Source: Actinomycetospora lemnae | GTDB taxonomy: Bacteria; Actinomycetota; Actinomycetes; Mycobacteriales; Pseudonocardiaceae | Direction: 5' to 3' | Assembly (NCBI RefSeq): GCF_028737315.1 | Contig: NZ_JAQZAO010000010.1 | Location: forward strand, 124,001-188,000 | DNA: 64,000 nucleotides | Part shown: piece by piece, positions 8,985-17,331 of the stretch | Position numbering within the stretch: the first letter of the stretch is position 1 | Layout: the number at the start of each line of letters is the position of its first letter | The notes under the pieces: generated by a model | Told to the model about the DNA's origin: nothing | Database searches by the model: none | What the model saw: the letters and a program-made list of their open reading frames with translations, nothing else | Position numbers and translations under genes: made by a program

Positions 8985-9021
8985 ACACGTACGTCGCCAC
9001 GACCAACACCCAGAGCCACAT
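8839..9021 (-). CDS. Small two-helix membrane protein (60 residues)
   Basis: Encodes a tidy hairpin: a first helix MWLWVLVVATYVFMALWLVA, a charged turn with many Arg/Asp, and a second helix LSVGAGVLSVLGAATSIALL. This reads as a genuine membrane protein, unlike neighbouring frames. GAAGG sits almost directly against the ATG, so the start is not certain. No family recognised. ATCGTCAGG (minus strand, 9116-9124) lies about 95 bases upstream of the start. Confidence 0.5.
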   Translation of the reverse strand: MWLWVLVVATYVFMALWLVAMWRLRTRDERRTTRDRDLSLSVGAGVLSVLGAATSIALLI

Positions 9022-9137
9022 CCTTCGACGATGGCACCGGGCGGACGATCGCGACCTGACGGTGGGATGACGATCCGGTCGAGCCTCTCGGCCCGTGGTG
9101 AGGGACGTCGCGCCACCTGACGATCCGCCGACGATGC

Positions 9138-10289
9138 GTGTCTCCCCCGGCGGTGGCGCCCCCGTCCGGGCACACCTCGAACGTGCCCCCACGTCGCGCG
9201 CCGCACCGATGCTCCCTCGCTCTCCTGCCCCGGGAGCACGCGCCCCCTCTCGGCCGTCGCCGGCGCCGCCGCCGCGCTGCCGGGGCAACCGTGGTCCTCA
9301 CCGCCGCGCTGGTGCTCTCGGCCTGTTCCGCCGGTTCCCCCGAGCCGGCCGCTCCCGCGCCCACATCCGCGCCCACATCCGCGCCCGCACCATCGCCCGC
9401 ACCACCGCCGTCGCTGCCCGACGTGATCGCCCGGGTCGAGCCGAGCGTGGTCACCGTCCGCCTGCCGAGCGGGGTGGGTAGCGGGGTGGTGTACCGCGAC
9501 GATCTCGTCGTCACGAACCAGCACGTCGTCGGCGACATGCGTGGGGTGGTCCTGCAGTTCGCCGACGGCAGCACCACATCCGGTGAGGTCCTGGCAGCCG
9601 ACCGCATCAGCGATCTCGCCGTGATCCGCAGCGCCCGTGGCGGACTGCCGCCGCTGCCGGTGCGCACCGAGCTGCCCCGTCAGGGCGAGGTCGCGATCGC
9701 GATCGGCAGTCCGCTGGGCCTGGAGAACACGGTCACCGCGGGCATCGTGTCGGCGGTCGGACGGGAGCTGCCCGGACGCGCCCCCGGGTCGCCGCTGGGC
9801 CTGATCCAGACCGATGCGCCCATCTCACCGGGCAATTCCGGCGGCGCGCTGGTCGACGCGCAGGGGCGCCTGATCGGCGTCAACGAGATCTACATCCCAC
9901 CCGGGGCGGGAGCGGTGTCGTTGGGCTTCGCCATCCCGTCGGCGACCGTCGTCAACGTGGCCGACCAGCTCATCGGCCGGGGTGCGGTGGCCCATCCCTG
10001 GATGGGGGTGTCGCTGACCGCGCTCACTCCCGAGATCCGTGACCGTCTCGGGGTCGACGCGCTCGCCGGGGCCGTCGTGCTCGAGGTCGTCCCCGACGGG
10101 CCGGCCGAACGCGCCGGGCTGCGATCGGGAGATGTGATCACCGGGTTCGCCGACGTCCCCATCGCCTCGGTGGAGGACGTCGTGACCCGGCTCGCCGACA
10201 CCCTTCCCGGACAGACCGTGCCACTGACGGTCTCGCGTGGCGGAGCGCCGACGACACTGAGCCTGGTGGTGGGAGAACGCCCGAGCTGA
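9138..10289 (+). CDS. Trypsin-like serine protease with PDZ domain (HtrA/DegP-like lipoprotein)
   Basis: The catalytic triad is visible: His129 (VTNQHVVGD), Asp159 (SDLAV) and Ser234 (SPGNSGGA). A C-terminal PDZ domain follows (about residues 290-380, with GVVPDG-type and AGLRSGDVITGF motifs). The N-terminus has an Arg-rich stretch, a hydrophobic helix and a lipobox LSAC with Cys63, then an Ala/Pro/Ser linker, so it should be a lipid-anchored extracytoplasmic protease or chaperone. GTG 9138 gives an unusually long N-terminal region. GTG 9183 is an equally possible start, and neither has a clear ribosome binding site. Monocistronic in appearance. Confidence 0.88.
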   Translation: MSPPAVAPPSGHTSNVPPRRAPHRCSLALLPREHAPPLGRRRRRRRAAGATVVLTAALVLSACSAGSPEPAAPAPTSAPTSAPAPSPAPPPSLPDVIARVEPSVVTVRLPSGVGSGVVYRDDLVVTNQHVVGDMRGVVLQFADGSTTSGEVLAADRISDLAVIRSARGGLPPLPVRTELPRQGEVAIAIGSPLGLENTVTAGIVSAVGRELPGRAPGSPLGLIQTDAPISPGNSGGALVDAQGRLIGVNEIYIPPGAGAVSLGFAIPSATVVNVADQLIGRGAVAHPWMGVSLTALTPEIRDRLGVDALAGAVVLEVVPDGPAERAGLRSGDVITGFADVPIASVEDVVTRLADTLPGQTVPLTVSRGGAPTTLSLVVGERPS

Positions 10290-10434
10290 GCCGATCGCCG
10301 ACTCTCGCCCGCACCGATGCCGATCGTGTACGTACCCGGCCCCGGGGCAGGCCAGGGACGCTGAACGGGAGCACGCGGCCTCCCGGTTCACGGTCGGCCG
10401 CCGTCTCACCCGGCCCGAGAGGCGCGACGCACCC

Positions 10435-11052
10435 TCACGCGTCCGTCGGCTTCCGGGCACGGTGATCCTGCGACTGCCGCGGCGTGGGGACGGCGGAGCC
10501 GGTGTGGGGGCCCGGGTCGGGCTCGGACGCCGACCGGCGCCACCCGCTCTCCTGCCGCTGCGCGGCCGTGACATCCCGGGTCCCTCGCACGGAGAACCGG
10601 CCGACCGCGAGTCCGGCCACCAACGTCACGACCGCGCCCAGCCCGCTGGCCATGCCGATCTGCTCCGCCGTGCTGACACCGCCGGCGCCCACACCGTCGG
10701 CGCGAGCGCCGTCCGGAGCCCAGGACCACACCGCGGAACCGACCGCGAGCCAGGTGCCCGCCACGGCCGCGAGCACGCCGGACACGAGTCCGGCCAGGCG
10801 ACGCTGTGTCAGCGTGAGCACGAGGCCGCAGAGCAGGATCACCATGCCGGGCACGATCTGGAGCCAGAGCGCGGCCCACGGCCTCGTCCACGGACCCGCG
10901 ACGCTGAGGGCGTACCCGAAGTACGGTCCGACGAGTGGCACGAGGACCGACCAGAGCCCCAGGGCCACGAGCACGACGCCCGTGACCACTCCTCGGGAGC
11001 CGGCGGTGCGGAGCATCCCGCGGCCGGATGACGTGTCGGCAGAGGTACCCAT
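10435..11052 (-). CDS. Four-helix integral membrane protein, unknown function
   Basis: 205 residues from ATG 11052, with GAGGAGGAG eight bases upstream. Four hydrophobic helices are separated by short loops, with a longer glycine-rich outside loop between helices 3 and 4. A hydrophilic C-terminal tail of about 45 residues (GWRRSASEPDPGPHTG) ends the protein. I recognise no family. It stands alone between the protease and qcrC. ATCGTCAGG (minus strand, 11204-11212) lies about 150 bases upstream of the start. Confidence 0.7.
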   Translation of the reverse strand: MGTSADTSSGRGMLRTAGSRGVVTGVVLVALGLWSVLVPLVGPYFGYALSVAGPWTRPWAALWLQIVPGMVILLCGLVLTLTQRRLAGLVSGVLAAVAGTWLAVGSAVWSWAPDGARADGVGAGGVSTAEQIGMASGLGAVVTLVAGLAVGRFSVRGTRDVTAAQRQESGWRRSASEPDPGPHTGSAVPTPRQSQDHRARKPTDA

Positions 11053-11307
11053 CTCGAAGCTCCTCCTCGATCTCGGCGTCGTCGAGGGCGCCGCTCGGCA
11101 GGCCGGTCGGCAGGCCGCGCGTGCTCGGACACCCGCGTCGGCTCGTCGAGGACCCGGCGTCGTCCACGATTGCCCCTTCAGGGGTGCCTGTGGGCGTCAG
11201 CGGCCTGACGATCCGCTGACGACGTCGCGACGCCGTCCCACTCCTCCGCGCGACGGCGGTCGGCCGACGAGCCGCGGTGCGCTCCTCCACCCCCACGTCG
11301 CGTCGGG

Positions 11308-12132
11308 TCAACGGCGGGAGCCCACCCAGAGGGTGAAGCCGACCAGCGCCGCCATCCCGATGGCGAAGGCGACGAACCCCTCGGACACCGGGCCGTAGCC
11401 GCCGAGGCGGTTGCCGCCGGGGCTGTTCTCGCCGGTGCCGCGCACGTCGAGGACGTAGGCGATGATGTCGCGCTTCTCCTCCGGCGTCAGCATGGAATCG
11501 GCGAACACCGGCATGGCGGCGGGGCCGCTCTGCATGGCGCTGTACACCTGCCGCGGGGAGGCCGCGTCGAGCGACGGCGCGAACTTGCCCTCCGAGAGGG
11601 CTCCGCCGCGGCCGGTGAAGTTGTGGCACTGCGCGCAGTTGAGGCGGAAGAGGTACCCGCCGCGCGAGGAGTCCTCCCCCACGAGCGCCGCCTCGTCCCC
11701 CGTCGGCGGTACCGGACCGCCGCCGTGCGACTGCACCCAGGCGCCGAGCGCGTCGATCTGCTGCGGGGTGAACCGCGGCGGCTTGCGCTGGGCCTGCACG
11801 CCCTGCTGCGCCATCGGCATCCGGCCGGTGGACACCTGGAAGTACACGGCGGCCTCGCCCACGCCGACGAGGCTCGGCGCGCGCCCCGGGACGCCGCGCA
11901 GGTCCGCGCCGTGACAGGTGATGCACGAGCCGTCGTAGAGGGCCCGGCCCTCGCGGATCAGGGCCGGGTCCTCGGCGCGCGCCACCGACGTGCCGGGCAC
12001 CACCAGCGCGTAGAGCCCGCCGGTGACCAGGAGCATGGCGGCGAGGGCGACGGCACGTCGGAGGCCGCGCAGACGACGGCGGTGGCGGTCCTGGCGGCCG
12101 TGGCGGTCACGGCCCCCAGCGTGCTCACCCAC
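11308..12132 (-). CDS. qcrC: Cytochrome bc complex diheme cytochrome c subunit (QcrC-like)
   Basis: 274 residues. GTG 12132 was chosen for its upstream CGGAGG; further upstream the frame is Arg-rich and improbable. An N-terminal signal-anchor helix is followed by two c-type domains with heme motifs CITCH and CAQCH, and a C-terminal helix (FVAFAIGMAALVGFTLWVG) as in actinobacterial QcrC. The first domain is preceded by LYDGS and the second by YLFRLN, typical of the family. QcrC replaces cytochrome c1 and passes electrons directly to CuA of the oxidase. Here it is divergent from coxB rather than in the usual qcrCAB order. Confidence 0.92.
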   Translation of the reverse strand: MGEHAGGRDRHGRQDRHRRRLRGLRRAVALAAMLLVTGGLYALVVPGTSVARAEDPALIREGRALYDGSCITCHGADLRGVPGRAPSLVGVGEAAVYFQVSTGRMPMAQQGVQAQRKPPRFTPQQIDALGAWVQSHGGGPVPPTGDEAALVGEDSSRGGYLFRLNCAQCHNFTGRGGALSEGKFAPSLDAASPRQVYSAMQSGPAAMPVFADSMLTPEEKRDIIAYVLDVRGTGENSPGGNRLGGYGPVSEGFVAFAIGMAALVGFTLWVGSRR

Positions 12133-12436
12133 GCCGTGGCCTCCGCACCGGTGCCGCCGCCCCGTCCGCCCCGGCCATCGTCGTGTCCCCACCGGCCCCA
12201 CCTCGCACCGCGTCGAGCTCGTGCTCGTGGCGACGGCTGAGGGGGTCAACCGACTCGGCCGCGGACGGTAGCCCTGCTCGGAGTCGCTCCGCCAGCCGGA
12301 CGACCCCGTGGTCGTCCCGCTCCCGAGTTGCCCGCGGCCTTCGGGGTGCGCGATGCTCGGCGCCCCTGACGGAGGTTGACCATTGCAGCCCCCGGAGTCA
12401 CCGGCACGAGAGTGACCGGAGCGCCGAGGAGCGGTG
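12133..12436. other. Divergent intergenic region between qcrC and coxB
   Basis: About 300 bases that must carry promoters for both directions. TTGACC at 12376-12381 could serve as a -35 element for the coxB transcript, but no matching -10 is obvious. No gene is seen; frames through it are extensions of neighbours with biased composition. Confidence 0.4.
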
Positions 12437-13090
12437 GTGTCCTTCCTCCCGATCTTCCGAGACATCTTCTGGCTCGAGGTCGCGATCGCGGCCGGCGTCT
12501 TCCTCGTCATCGCGGTGCTCCTCGCCGTGACGCTGTACCGACGCCGCGCGGGCGCCGGGCGTCCCGCGTCGTCGCGCGCGGACAACCTGCCCCTGGAGAT
12601 CGGCTACGCCGTGGGCCTGTTGGGCGTGGCGATCTTCCTCGTCGTGGTGACGGCCAACGCCAACCACCGCCAGGAGCAGGTCCAGCAGGCGGCCCGCGCC
12701 GCGCCCGACGTCGCGCGGATCGACGTCACGGGATTCCAGTGGTGCTGGGAGTTCGCCCACCGCGACGGCCCCGCGAGCGAGACCGGCACCTGTGCGGAGG
12801 ACCCTGCGACCCGTCCGACGCTGGTGGTGCCGGCTGGTCGACCGGTGGAGCTGCGCCTGACCTCGAGGGACGTCGTGCACGCGCTGTGGATCCCCGACCT
12901 GGCGCTCAAGAGCGACGTCTACCCGGACCACACCAACGTCCTCGCGACCACGTTCACCGAGCCCGGCACCTGGCTGGGACGGTGCTCCGAGTTCTGCGGC
13001 ACCCACCACCCCACGATGGAGTTCTGGGTGCGCGCCGTTCCCGAGCAGGAGTACCAGCAGTACCTCGCCTCCGGTGGGGCCTCGGTGTGA
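12437..13090 (+). CDS. Heme-copper oxidase subunit II with CuA site
   Basis: 217 residues. Two GTG codons are adjacent (12434 and 12437); AGGAG at 12427-12431 gives better spacing to the second. Two N-terminal transmembrane helices precede a periplasmic cupredoxin domain. All CuA ligands are present: the His of DVVHALW and the CSEFCGTHHPTM cluster. No lipobox or signal peptidase site is seen, so the protein is anchored by its helices. Its stop overlaps the subunit I start (GTGA). Together with the divergent qcrC and downstream qcrB/qcrA, it suggests a bc-oxidase supercomplex. Confidence 0.9.
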   Translation: MSFLPIFRDIFWLEVAIAAGVFLVIAVLLAVTLYRRRAGAGRPASSRADNLPLEIGYAVGLLGVAIFLVVVTANANHRQEQVQQAARAAPDVARIDVTGFQWCWEFAHRDGPASETGTCAEDPATRPTLVVPAGRPVELRLTSRDVVHALWIPDLALKSDVYPDHTNVLATTFTEPGTWLGRCSEFCGTHHPTMEFWVRAVPEQEYQQYLASGGASV

Positions 13091-14784
13091 CCGCGACCGA
13101 GCCCGATCGGACCCAGCAGGACGTCCCCCCGTCGAGCCGGCGCGGGACCGCAGCCGCCTGGCTGACGACGACCGACCACAAGCGCATCGCGCTGCTGACC
13201 CTCGGGACGGCGCTGGTGCTGTTCGTCGTGGTCGGCCTGATCGCGCTGGTCGTGCGCGCGCAGCTGACGCTGCCCGACCAGCACCTGGTCTCGAACGACC
13301 TCTACAACGGCCTGTTCACCACCCACGGCTCCGGGATGATCTACCTGGTCGTGACGCCGATCGCGATCGCGCTGGGCCTCTACCTCGTCCCGTTGCAGGT
13401 GGGCGCCCCGGCGGTGGCCGCTCCCCGCCTGGCGATGGCCGGGTTCTGGCTCTACCTCGCCGGCACCGTGCTCATCTTCGCCGGCTTCGCGACCGCGCTC
13501 GGACCGGCAGCGGGCGGCTGGTACGCCTACCCCCCGCTCAACAGTTCCCGCTACCTGCCCGGCGCGGGTCAGAGCCTCTGGATCGCCGGGGTGTTCCTGG
13601 CCGTCCTGGGCATGATCTTCCAGGCCGGCACGGTGCTCTGGACAGCCCTGCTCAAGCGCGCCCGTTCGGTGACGCTGATGCGGATGCCGGTGTTCACCTG
13701 GTCGACGATCGCGACCAACCTCATGGTGATCGGCGCGTTCCCGTCGCTGTTGGCGGCGATGGCCCTGCTGGGGTGGGGCCGGGTCTTCCCGGACATCTTC
13801 ACCGAGAACCTGTGGAACATCGCCTACCAGCACCTGTTCTGGTTCTTCGCCCACCCCGTGGTCTACGTGATGTTCTTCCCGTTCGTCGGGGTGGTCGCGG
13901 AGGTGCTCTCGACCTTCGCCGGGCGCCGGTTCTTCGGCTACCGCGCCACGGTGGTCTCGCTGCTGGTCTTCGCCGCGTTCTCGATGAGCGTGTGGGGCCA
14001 CCACATGTTCTCCACCGGGCAGGCCAGCAACGACTACTACTCGCTGACCTCGATCCTCCTGCTGGTGCCGGCCGGGGTGGAGTACTTCGGCTTCCTGGCG
14101 ACCCTCGTGGGTGGGCACCTGCGCTTCACGGTGCCGATGCTCTTCGCGATCGCGTTCGTCCCGCAGTTCCTCGTCGGCGGGCTCACCGGGATCATGGTCG
14201 CCACGCCGGTGATCGACTACCAGGTCACCGACAGCTACTTCATCGTGGCGCACTGGCACTACACGCTGGCCGCGGGCTCGCTGTTCGGCATCTTCGCGGC
14301 GTTCCACTTCTGGTTCCCCAAGGCGACGGGCCTGCTGCTCGACGAGCGGCTCGGTCGCTGGCAGTTCTGGCTGTTGGTGGTCGGCACGAACACGACGTTC
14401 CTGCCGATGTTCTGGCTGGGGCTGGCGGGCATGCCGCGACGCCTCGCCACCTACCTGCCCCAGGACGGCTTCACCACCGCCAACGTCATCTCCAGCGCCG
14501 GCAGCGTGCTCATCGCCCTGAGCGTGATCGTCACCATCGCCAACGTCGTCACCTCCGTGCGCGACCGCCGGCGGCCCGCCGGGGACGACCCGTGGCAGGG
14601 CCTGACCCTGGAGTGGGCGACCGCCTCGCCGCCGGCGCCCACCAACTTCGACGACCAGCACCCGTTGCCCCGCATCCGCAGCTTCACGCCCCTGCTCGAC
14701 GAGCGCGAACGCGAGGAAGGCGAGGAACGCACCGGGGACGACCCCGCCGCGCACGGGGGGCTGCGCTCCGGGGGCTCGTCGTGA
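13087..14784 (+). CDS. Heme-copper oxidase subunit I, divergent (A-type proton-channel residues replaced)
   Basis: 565 residues, about twelve helices. The heme and CuB ligands are intact: His80 (TTHGSG), His256 with the crosslinking Tyr260 (AHPVVY), His305-His306 (WGHHMF), and His389/His391 (VAHWHYT). Residues that define A-type proton channels are not: the helix VI Glu is Val258, the K-channel Lys position is Glu332 (PAGVEYF), and the D-channel Asp in the GAPD motif is Ala109 (GAPAVAAPR). HPVVY resembles B-family oxidases. It reduces O2 to water; pumping may be low or use a different path. It is coupled by GTGA overlaps to subunit II and to the next membrane protein. No subunit III gene is present. 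Confidence 0.88.
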   Translation: MTATEPDRTQQDVPPSSRRGTAAAWLTTTDHKRIALLTLGTALVLFVVVGLIALVVRAQLTLPDQHLVSNDLYNGLFTTHGSGMIYLVVTPIAIALGLYLVPLQVGAPAVAAPRLAMAGFWLYLAGTVLIFAGFATALGPAAGGWYAYPPLNSSRYLPGAGQSLWIAGVFLAVLGMIFQAGTVLWTALLKRARSVTLMRMPVFTWSTIATNLMVIGAFPSLLAAMALLGWGRVFPDIFTENLWNIAYQHLFWFFAHPVVYVMFFPFVGVVAEVLSTFAGRRFFGYRATVVSLLVFAAFSMSVWGHHMFSTGQASNDYYSLTSILLLVPAGVEYFGFLATLVGGHLRFTVPMLFAIAFVPQFLVGGLTGIMVATPVIDYQVTDSYFIVAHWHYTLAAGSLFGIFAAFHFWFPKATGLLLDERLGRWQFWLLVVGTNTTFLPMFWLGLAGMPRRLATYLPQDGFTTANVISSAGSVLIALSVIVTIANVVTSVRDRRRPAGDDPWQGLTLEWATASPPAPTNFDDQHPLPRIRSFTPLLDEREREEGEERTGDDPAAHGGLRSGGSS

Positions 14785-15293
14785 CAGGGCCCGCGGTGAA
14801 GGCCGACGCGCCGGCACACATCGTGGGCCTGTGGGCGACGTTGAACGCCGCGCTCGCAGGCGCCATCGTCCTCTACGTCGAGCCGCTGTTCCCGCTGCCC
14901 CTGGTGCTCCACCTCGTCGGCGCCGCGCTGGTCACGATCTTCGGTGTGGCGGTGCTCGTCGCCGGACGCCGCGGCGGCGCCGGGCCGCAGCTGCGGCTGC
15001 CCTACCGCAGCGTCGCCGCGCTCGCCGGCGCGACGGTCGCTCTCCTGCTCGCCCTGACCTGGGTCTTCGGCCTGTGGGTGCTCGCCCTGGTGCCCTACCC
15101 CCTGCTCGTCGCGGTCGTCATGGTCCGCCGGGAGCGGCTCCCGGTCGACGCCACGACGCAGGCCGGTGCCCCCGGCACCCGCAGCCCCGTGCCGGTACCC
15201 GTCGAGCGCCCCCTGACGACGCCGGAGGTCTGTGCGCGGGCGCTGGAGATCCACCACGCCCAGCAGCGACGCGGACGCGGGGAGGCCACGTGA
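14781..15293 (+). CDS. Membrane protein in bc/oxidase operon, unknown function
   Basis: 170 residues from a GTG overlapping the coxA stop. There are four hydrophobic helices: two near residues 14-62 and two near 76-113. A hydrophilic tail ends with TTPEVCARALEIHHAQQRRG. It overlaps the next gene by GTGA, so it is firmly embedded in the operon and may be an accessory subunit or assembly factor of the oxidase. I do not recognise a named family, and it does not resemble CtaF or subunit III. Confidence 0.7.
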   Translation: MTGPAVKADAPAHIVGLWATLNAALAGAIVLYVEPLFPLPLVLHLVGAALVTIFGVAVLVAGRRGGAGPQLRLPYRSVAALAGATVALLLALTWVFGLWVLALVPYPLLVAVVMVRRERLPVDATTQAGAPGTRSPVPVPVERPLTTPEVCARALEIHHAQQRRGRGEAT

Positions 15294-15823
15294 CCGGCCA
15301 CCTGCTGCACGGCATGCACACCGGCGTCGCCGGCGCGGCGCTGATGGGGCTGCTCACCTCGGTGCTCGCCCCGCTGCTGGTGCTCGCCGGCCGCCGGCGT
15401 GCGGCCCGCTCCGCCGCGTCCGCCCGGTCCCGGCCGTGGCTCGCGGCCGGGATCCTCGTCGCGTTCACGGTCGTGCACGCCGCCACCGTGCTGCTGATCG
15501 GGCCCGACACGGCCACGTCGGTGACCCTCGCCGTGCACGTGGTGCTGCTGCTCGGTGCCGTGGCGTTCTGGCTGCCCGTGCTCGGGCACGGGACCACCCG
15601 CCTGCCCGACGCCGGACGCGCGATCTACCTGTTCCTGGCCTGCCCGCTGCTCGACACCGCCGCGCTCGCCCTCGTGGTGCGCGGCGACGAGCCCGCGGGC
15701 GTCGCCATGATCGTGGCGATGCTGCCGATCGGGGCGGCCGCGATCGTGCTGACGCTGCGCTGGATCGCCGTCGAGGAGCGCGAGGCGCACGCCGTCGACG
15801 AGGCGCTCGAGGAGGTCCGATGA
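15290..15823 (+). CDS. Half-length CtaG-like oxidase assembly protein
   Basis: 177 residues from GTG, with four to five helices. The second half (VHVVLLLGAVAFWLPVLG, then YLFLACPLLDTAALAL and a closing helix ending WIAVEEREA) follows the pattern of caa3/CtaG copper-assembly membrane proteins. The N-terminus carries His residues (GHLLHGMHTG) that could bind metal. Usual CtaG proteins have seven or more helices, so this is a short form. It overlaps both neighbours (GTGA and ATGA). A role in inserting CuB is an inference from homology and position. Confidence 0.6.
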   Translation: MTGHLLHGMHTGVAGAALMGLLTSVLAPLLVLAGRRRAARSAASARSRPWLAAGILVAFTVVHAATVLLIGPDTATSVTLAVHVVLLLGAVAFWLPVLGHGTTRLPDAGRAIYLFLACPLLDTAALALVVRGDEPAGVAMIVAMLPIGAAAIVLTLRWIAVEEREAHAVDEALEEVR

Positions 15824-17331
15824 CGAGCCGTGGCTACCGCCCGCGCCGGTTGAGCGTCACCGGCTACGTCGCGCGGGGTGCCGAGCGCCGCTTCCAGGTG
15901 GCGGGGCTGCTCCGCCACCAGATCAACAAGGTGTTCCCCTGGCACTTCTCGTTCTTCTGGGGCGAGCTCGCGCTCTACTCGTTCGTCGTGCTCCTCGGCT
16001 CGGGCATCGTCCTGACGCTGTTCTTCGTGCCGTCGCTGGACCAGGTCACCTACCAGGGCTCCTACGCACCCACCTACGGCCTCGAGGCCAGCCGCGCCTG
16101 GGTGTCGACGATGCAGATCTCCGTGGACGTGCACGGCGGGCTGTTCCTGCGCCAGCTCCACCACTGGGCGGCGCTGGTCTTCCTCGCCGCGATCATGCTG
16201 CACATGGCCCGGATCTTCTTCACCGGCGCCTACCGGGCGCCCCGGGAGATCAACTGGTTCCTCGGCGTCGTCATGCTCGTCGTCGCCATCTTCGAGGGCT
16301 ACCTCGGCTACTCGATGCTGGACGACCTGCTCTCGGGCACCGGGGTCCGCATCTTCTCCGGGATCGTGCTGTCCGTGCCCGTCATCGGCACGTGGGTGCA
16401 CTGGATGATCTTCCAGAGCCCGTTCCCGGGCGAGATCTACGTCGAGCGGTTCTTCATCGCCCACGTCCTGCTGCTGCCCGGCATCCTGCTGGCCCTCATC
16501 GCCCTGCACCTCGCGGTGGTCTGGTACCAGAAGCACACCCACTTCAAGGGCCCCCGGGCCCGCGAGGGCAACGTGGTCGGCAACCGCACCCTGCCCGTGT
16601 TCGCGATGCACAGCGTCGCCGCACTGCTCGGGACCCTCGGGGTGCTCGGCCTGCTGGCCGGGACCGCCCAGATCAACCCGATCTTCCACTGGGGGCCCTA
16701 CACCCCGGCCCAGGTCAGCAACGGCTCCCAGCCCGACTGGTACGCGCTGTGGCTCATCGGCTCGCTGAAGCTGTTCCCGCCGGCCGACCTGTCCGTGGGC
16801 GGGCGCTACACCGTCCCCGGCGGCTTCTGGAGCGGGGTGCTGGTGCCGGTCGTGCTCATCCTGCTGCTGTTCGCGTGGCCGCTGATCGACCGCCTGCGCG
16901 ACAGCGACCGGGAGCTGCACAACGTGCTCGACCGTCCCCGCGACGATCCCGGCCGCACCGCGATCGGGGCGATGGCGCTCACCCTCTTCGGCGTGCTCAC
17001 CCTCGCCGGCACCGACGACATCTCCGCCACCGTCTTCTCGATCCTCCTGGAGGCCCTGCGGTGGACCGAGCGCGCGGCGGTGTTCGTGCTGCCCCCGCTG
17101 GTCTTCGTGGTCACCCGGCGGCTCTGTCGGCGCCTGCAGCGCTCCGATCGCGACGCGCTCGCCGGTGGCATCGCCACGGGGCTCGTCGACCAGCCCGTCG
17201 AGGGCGCCTACCGCTCGGTGCAGCAGCCCTTCGTCGGCGTCGACCCCGAGGGCGGTGAGCACGCGCCGGAGTACGACGGCGCGCGCGTGCCCAAGACACC
17301 GACCCCGCAGCGCCCGGGAGGCGGGTCGTGA
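15820..17331 (+). CDS. qcrB: Cytochrome bc complex cytochrome b subunit (QcrB-like)
   Basis: 503 residues from ATG 15820, with GAGGAGG just upstream and an ATGA overlap with the previous gene. Features of cytochrome b are present: an N-terminal region with NKVFPWHFSFFWGE, paired heme-ligand histidines in LHHWAALVFLAAIMLHMARIF and in FIAHVLLLPG and LIALHLAVVWYQ, a quinol-site-like loop at VHWMIFQSPFPGE, and the C-terminal helices and tail seen in actinobacterial QcrB. It transfers electrons from menaquinol to the Rieske and diheme subunits. The order qcrB-qcrA after the oxidase genes differs from the housekeeping qcrCAB arrangement. Confidence 0.93.
   Translation: MTSRGYRPRRLSVTGYVARGAERRFQVAGLLRHQINKVFPWHFSFFWGELALYSFVVLLGSGIVLTLFFVPSLDQVTYQGSYAPTYGLEASRAWVSTMQISVDVHGGLFLRQLHHWAALVFLAAIMLHMARIFFTGAYRAPREINWFLGVVMLVVAIFEGYLGYSMLDDLLSGTGVRIFSGIVLSVPVIGTWVHWMIFQSPFPGEIYVERFFIAHVLLLPGILLALIALHLAVVWYQKHTHFKGPRAREGNVVGNRTLPVFAMHSVAALLGTLGVLGLLAGTAQINPIFHWGPYTPAQVSNGSQPDWYALWLIGSLKLFPPADLSVGGRYTVPGGFWSGVLVPVVLILLLFAWPLIDRLRDSDRELHNVLDRPRDDPGRTAIGAMALTLFGVLTLAGTDDISATVFSILLEALRWTERAAVFVLPPLVFVVTRRLCRRLQRSDRDALAGGIATGLVDQPVEGAYRSVQQPFVGVDPEGGEHAPEYDGARVPKTPTPQRPGGGS

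Noticed and set aside
12919..14817. 632-codon minus-strand frame
   Set aside because: Lies opposite coxB/coxA; its composition (Arg, Gly, Glu, His, Gln) is typical of antisense to a helix-rich membrane protein.
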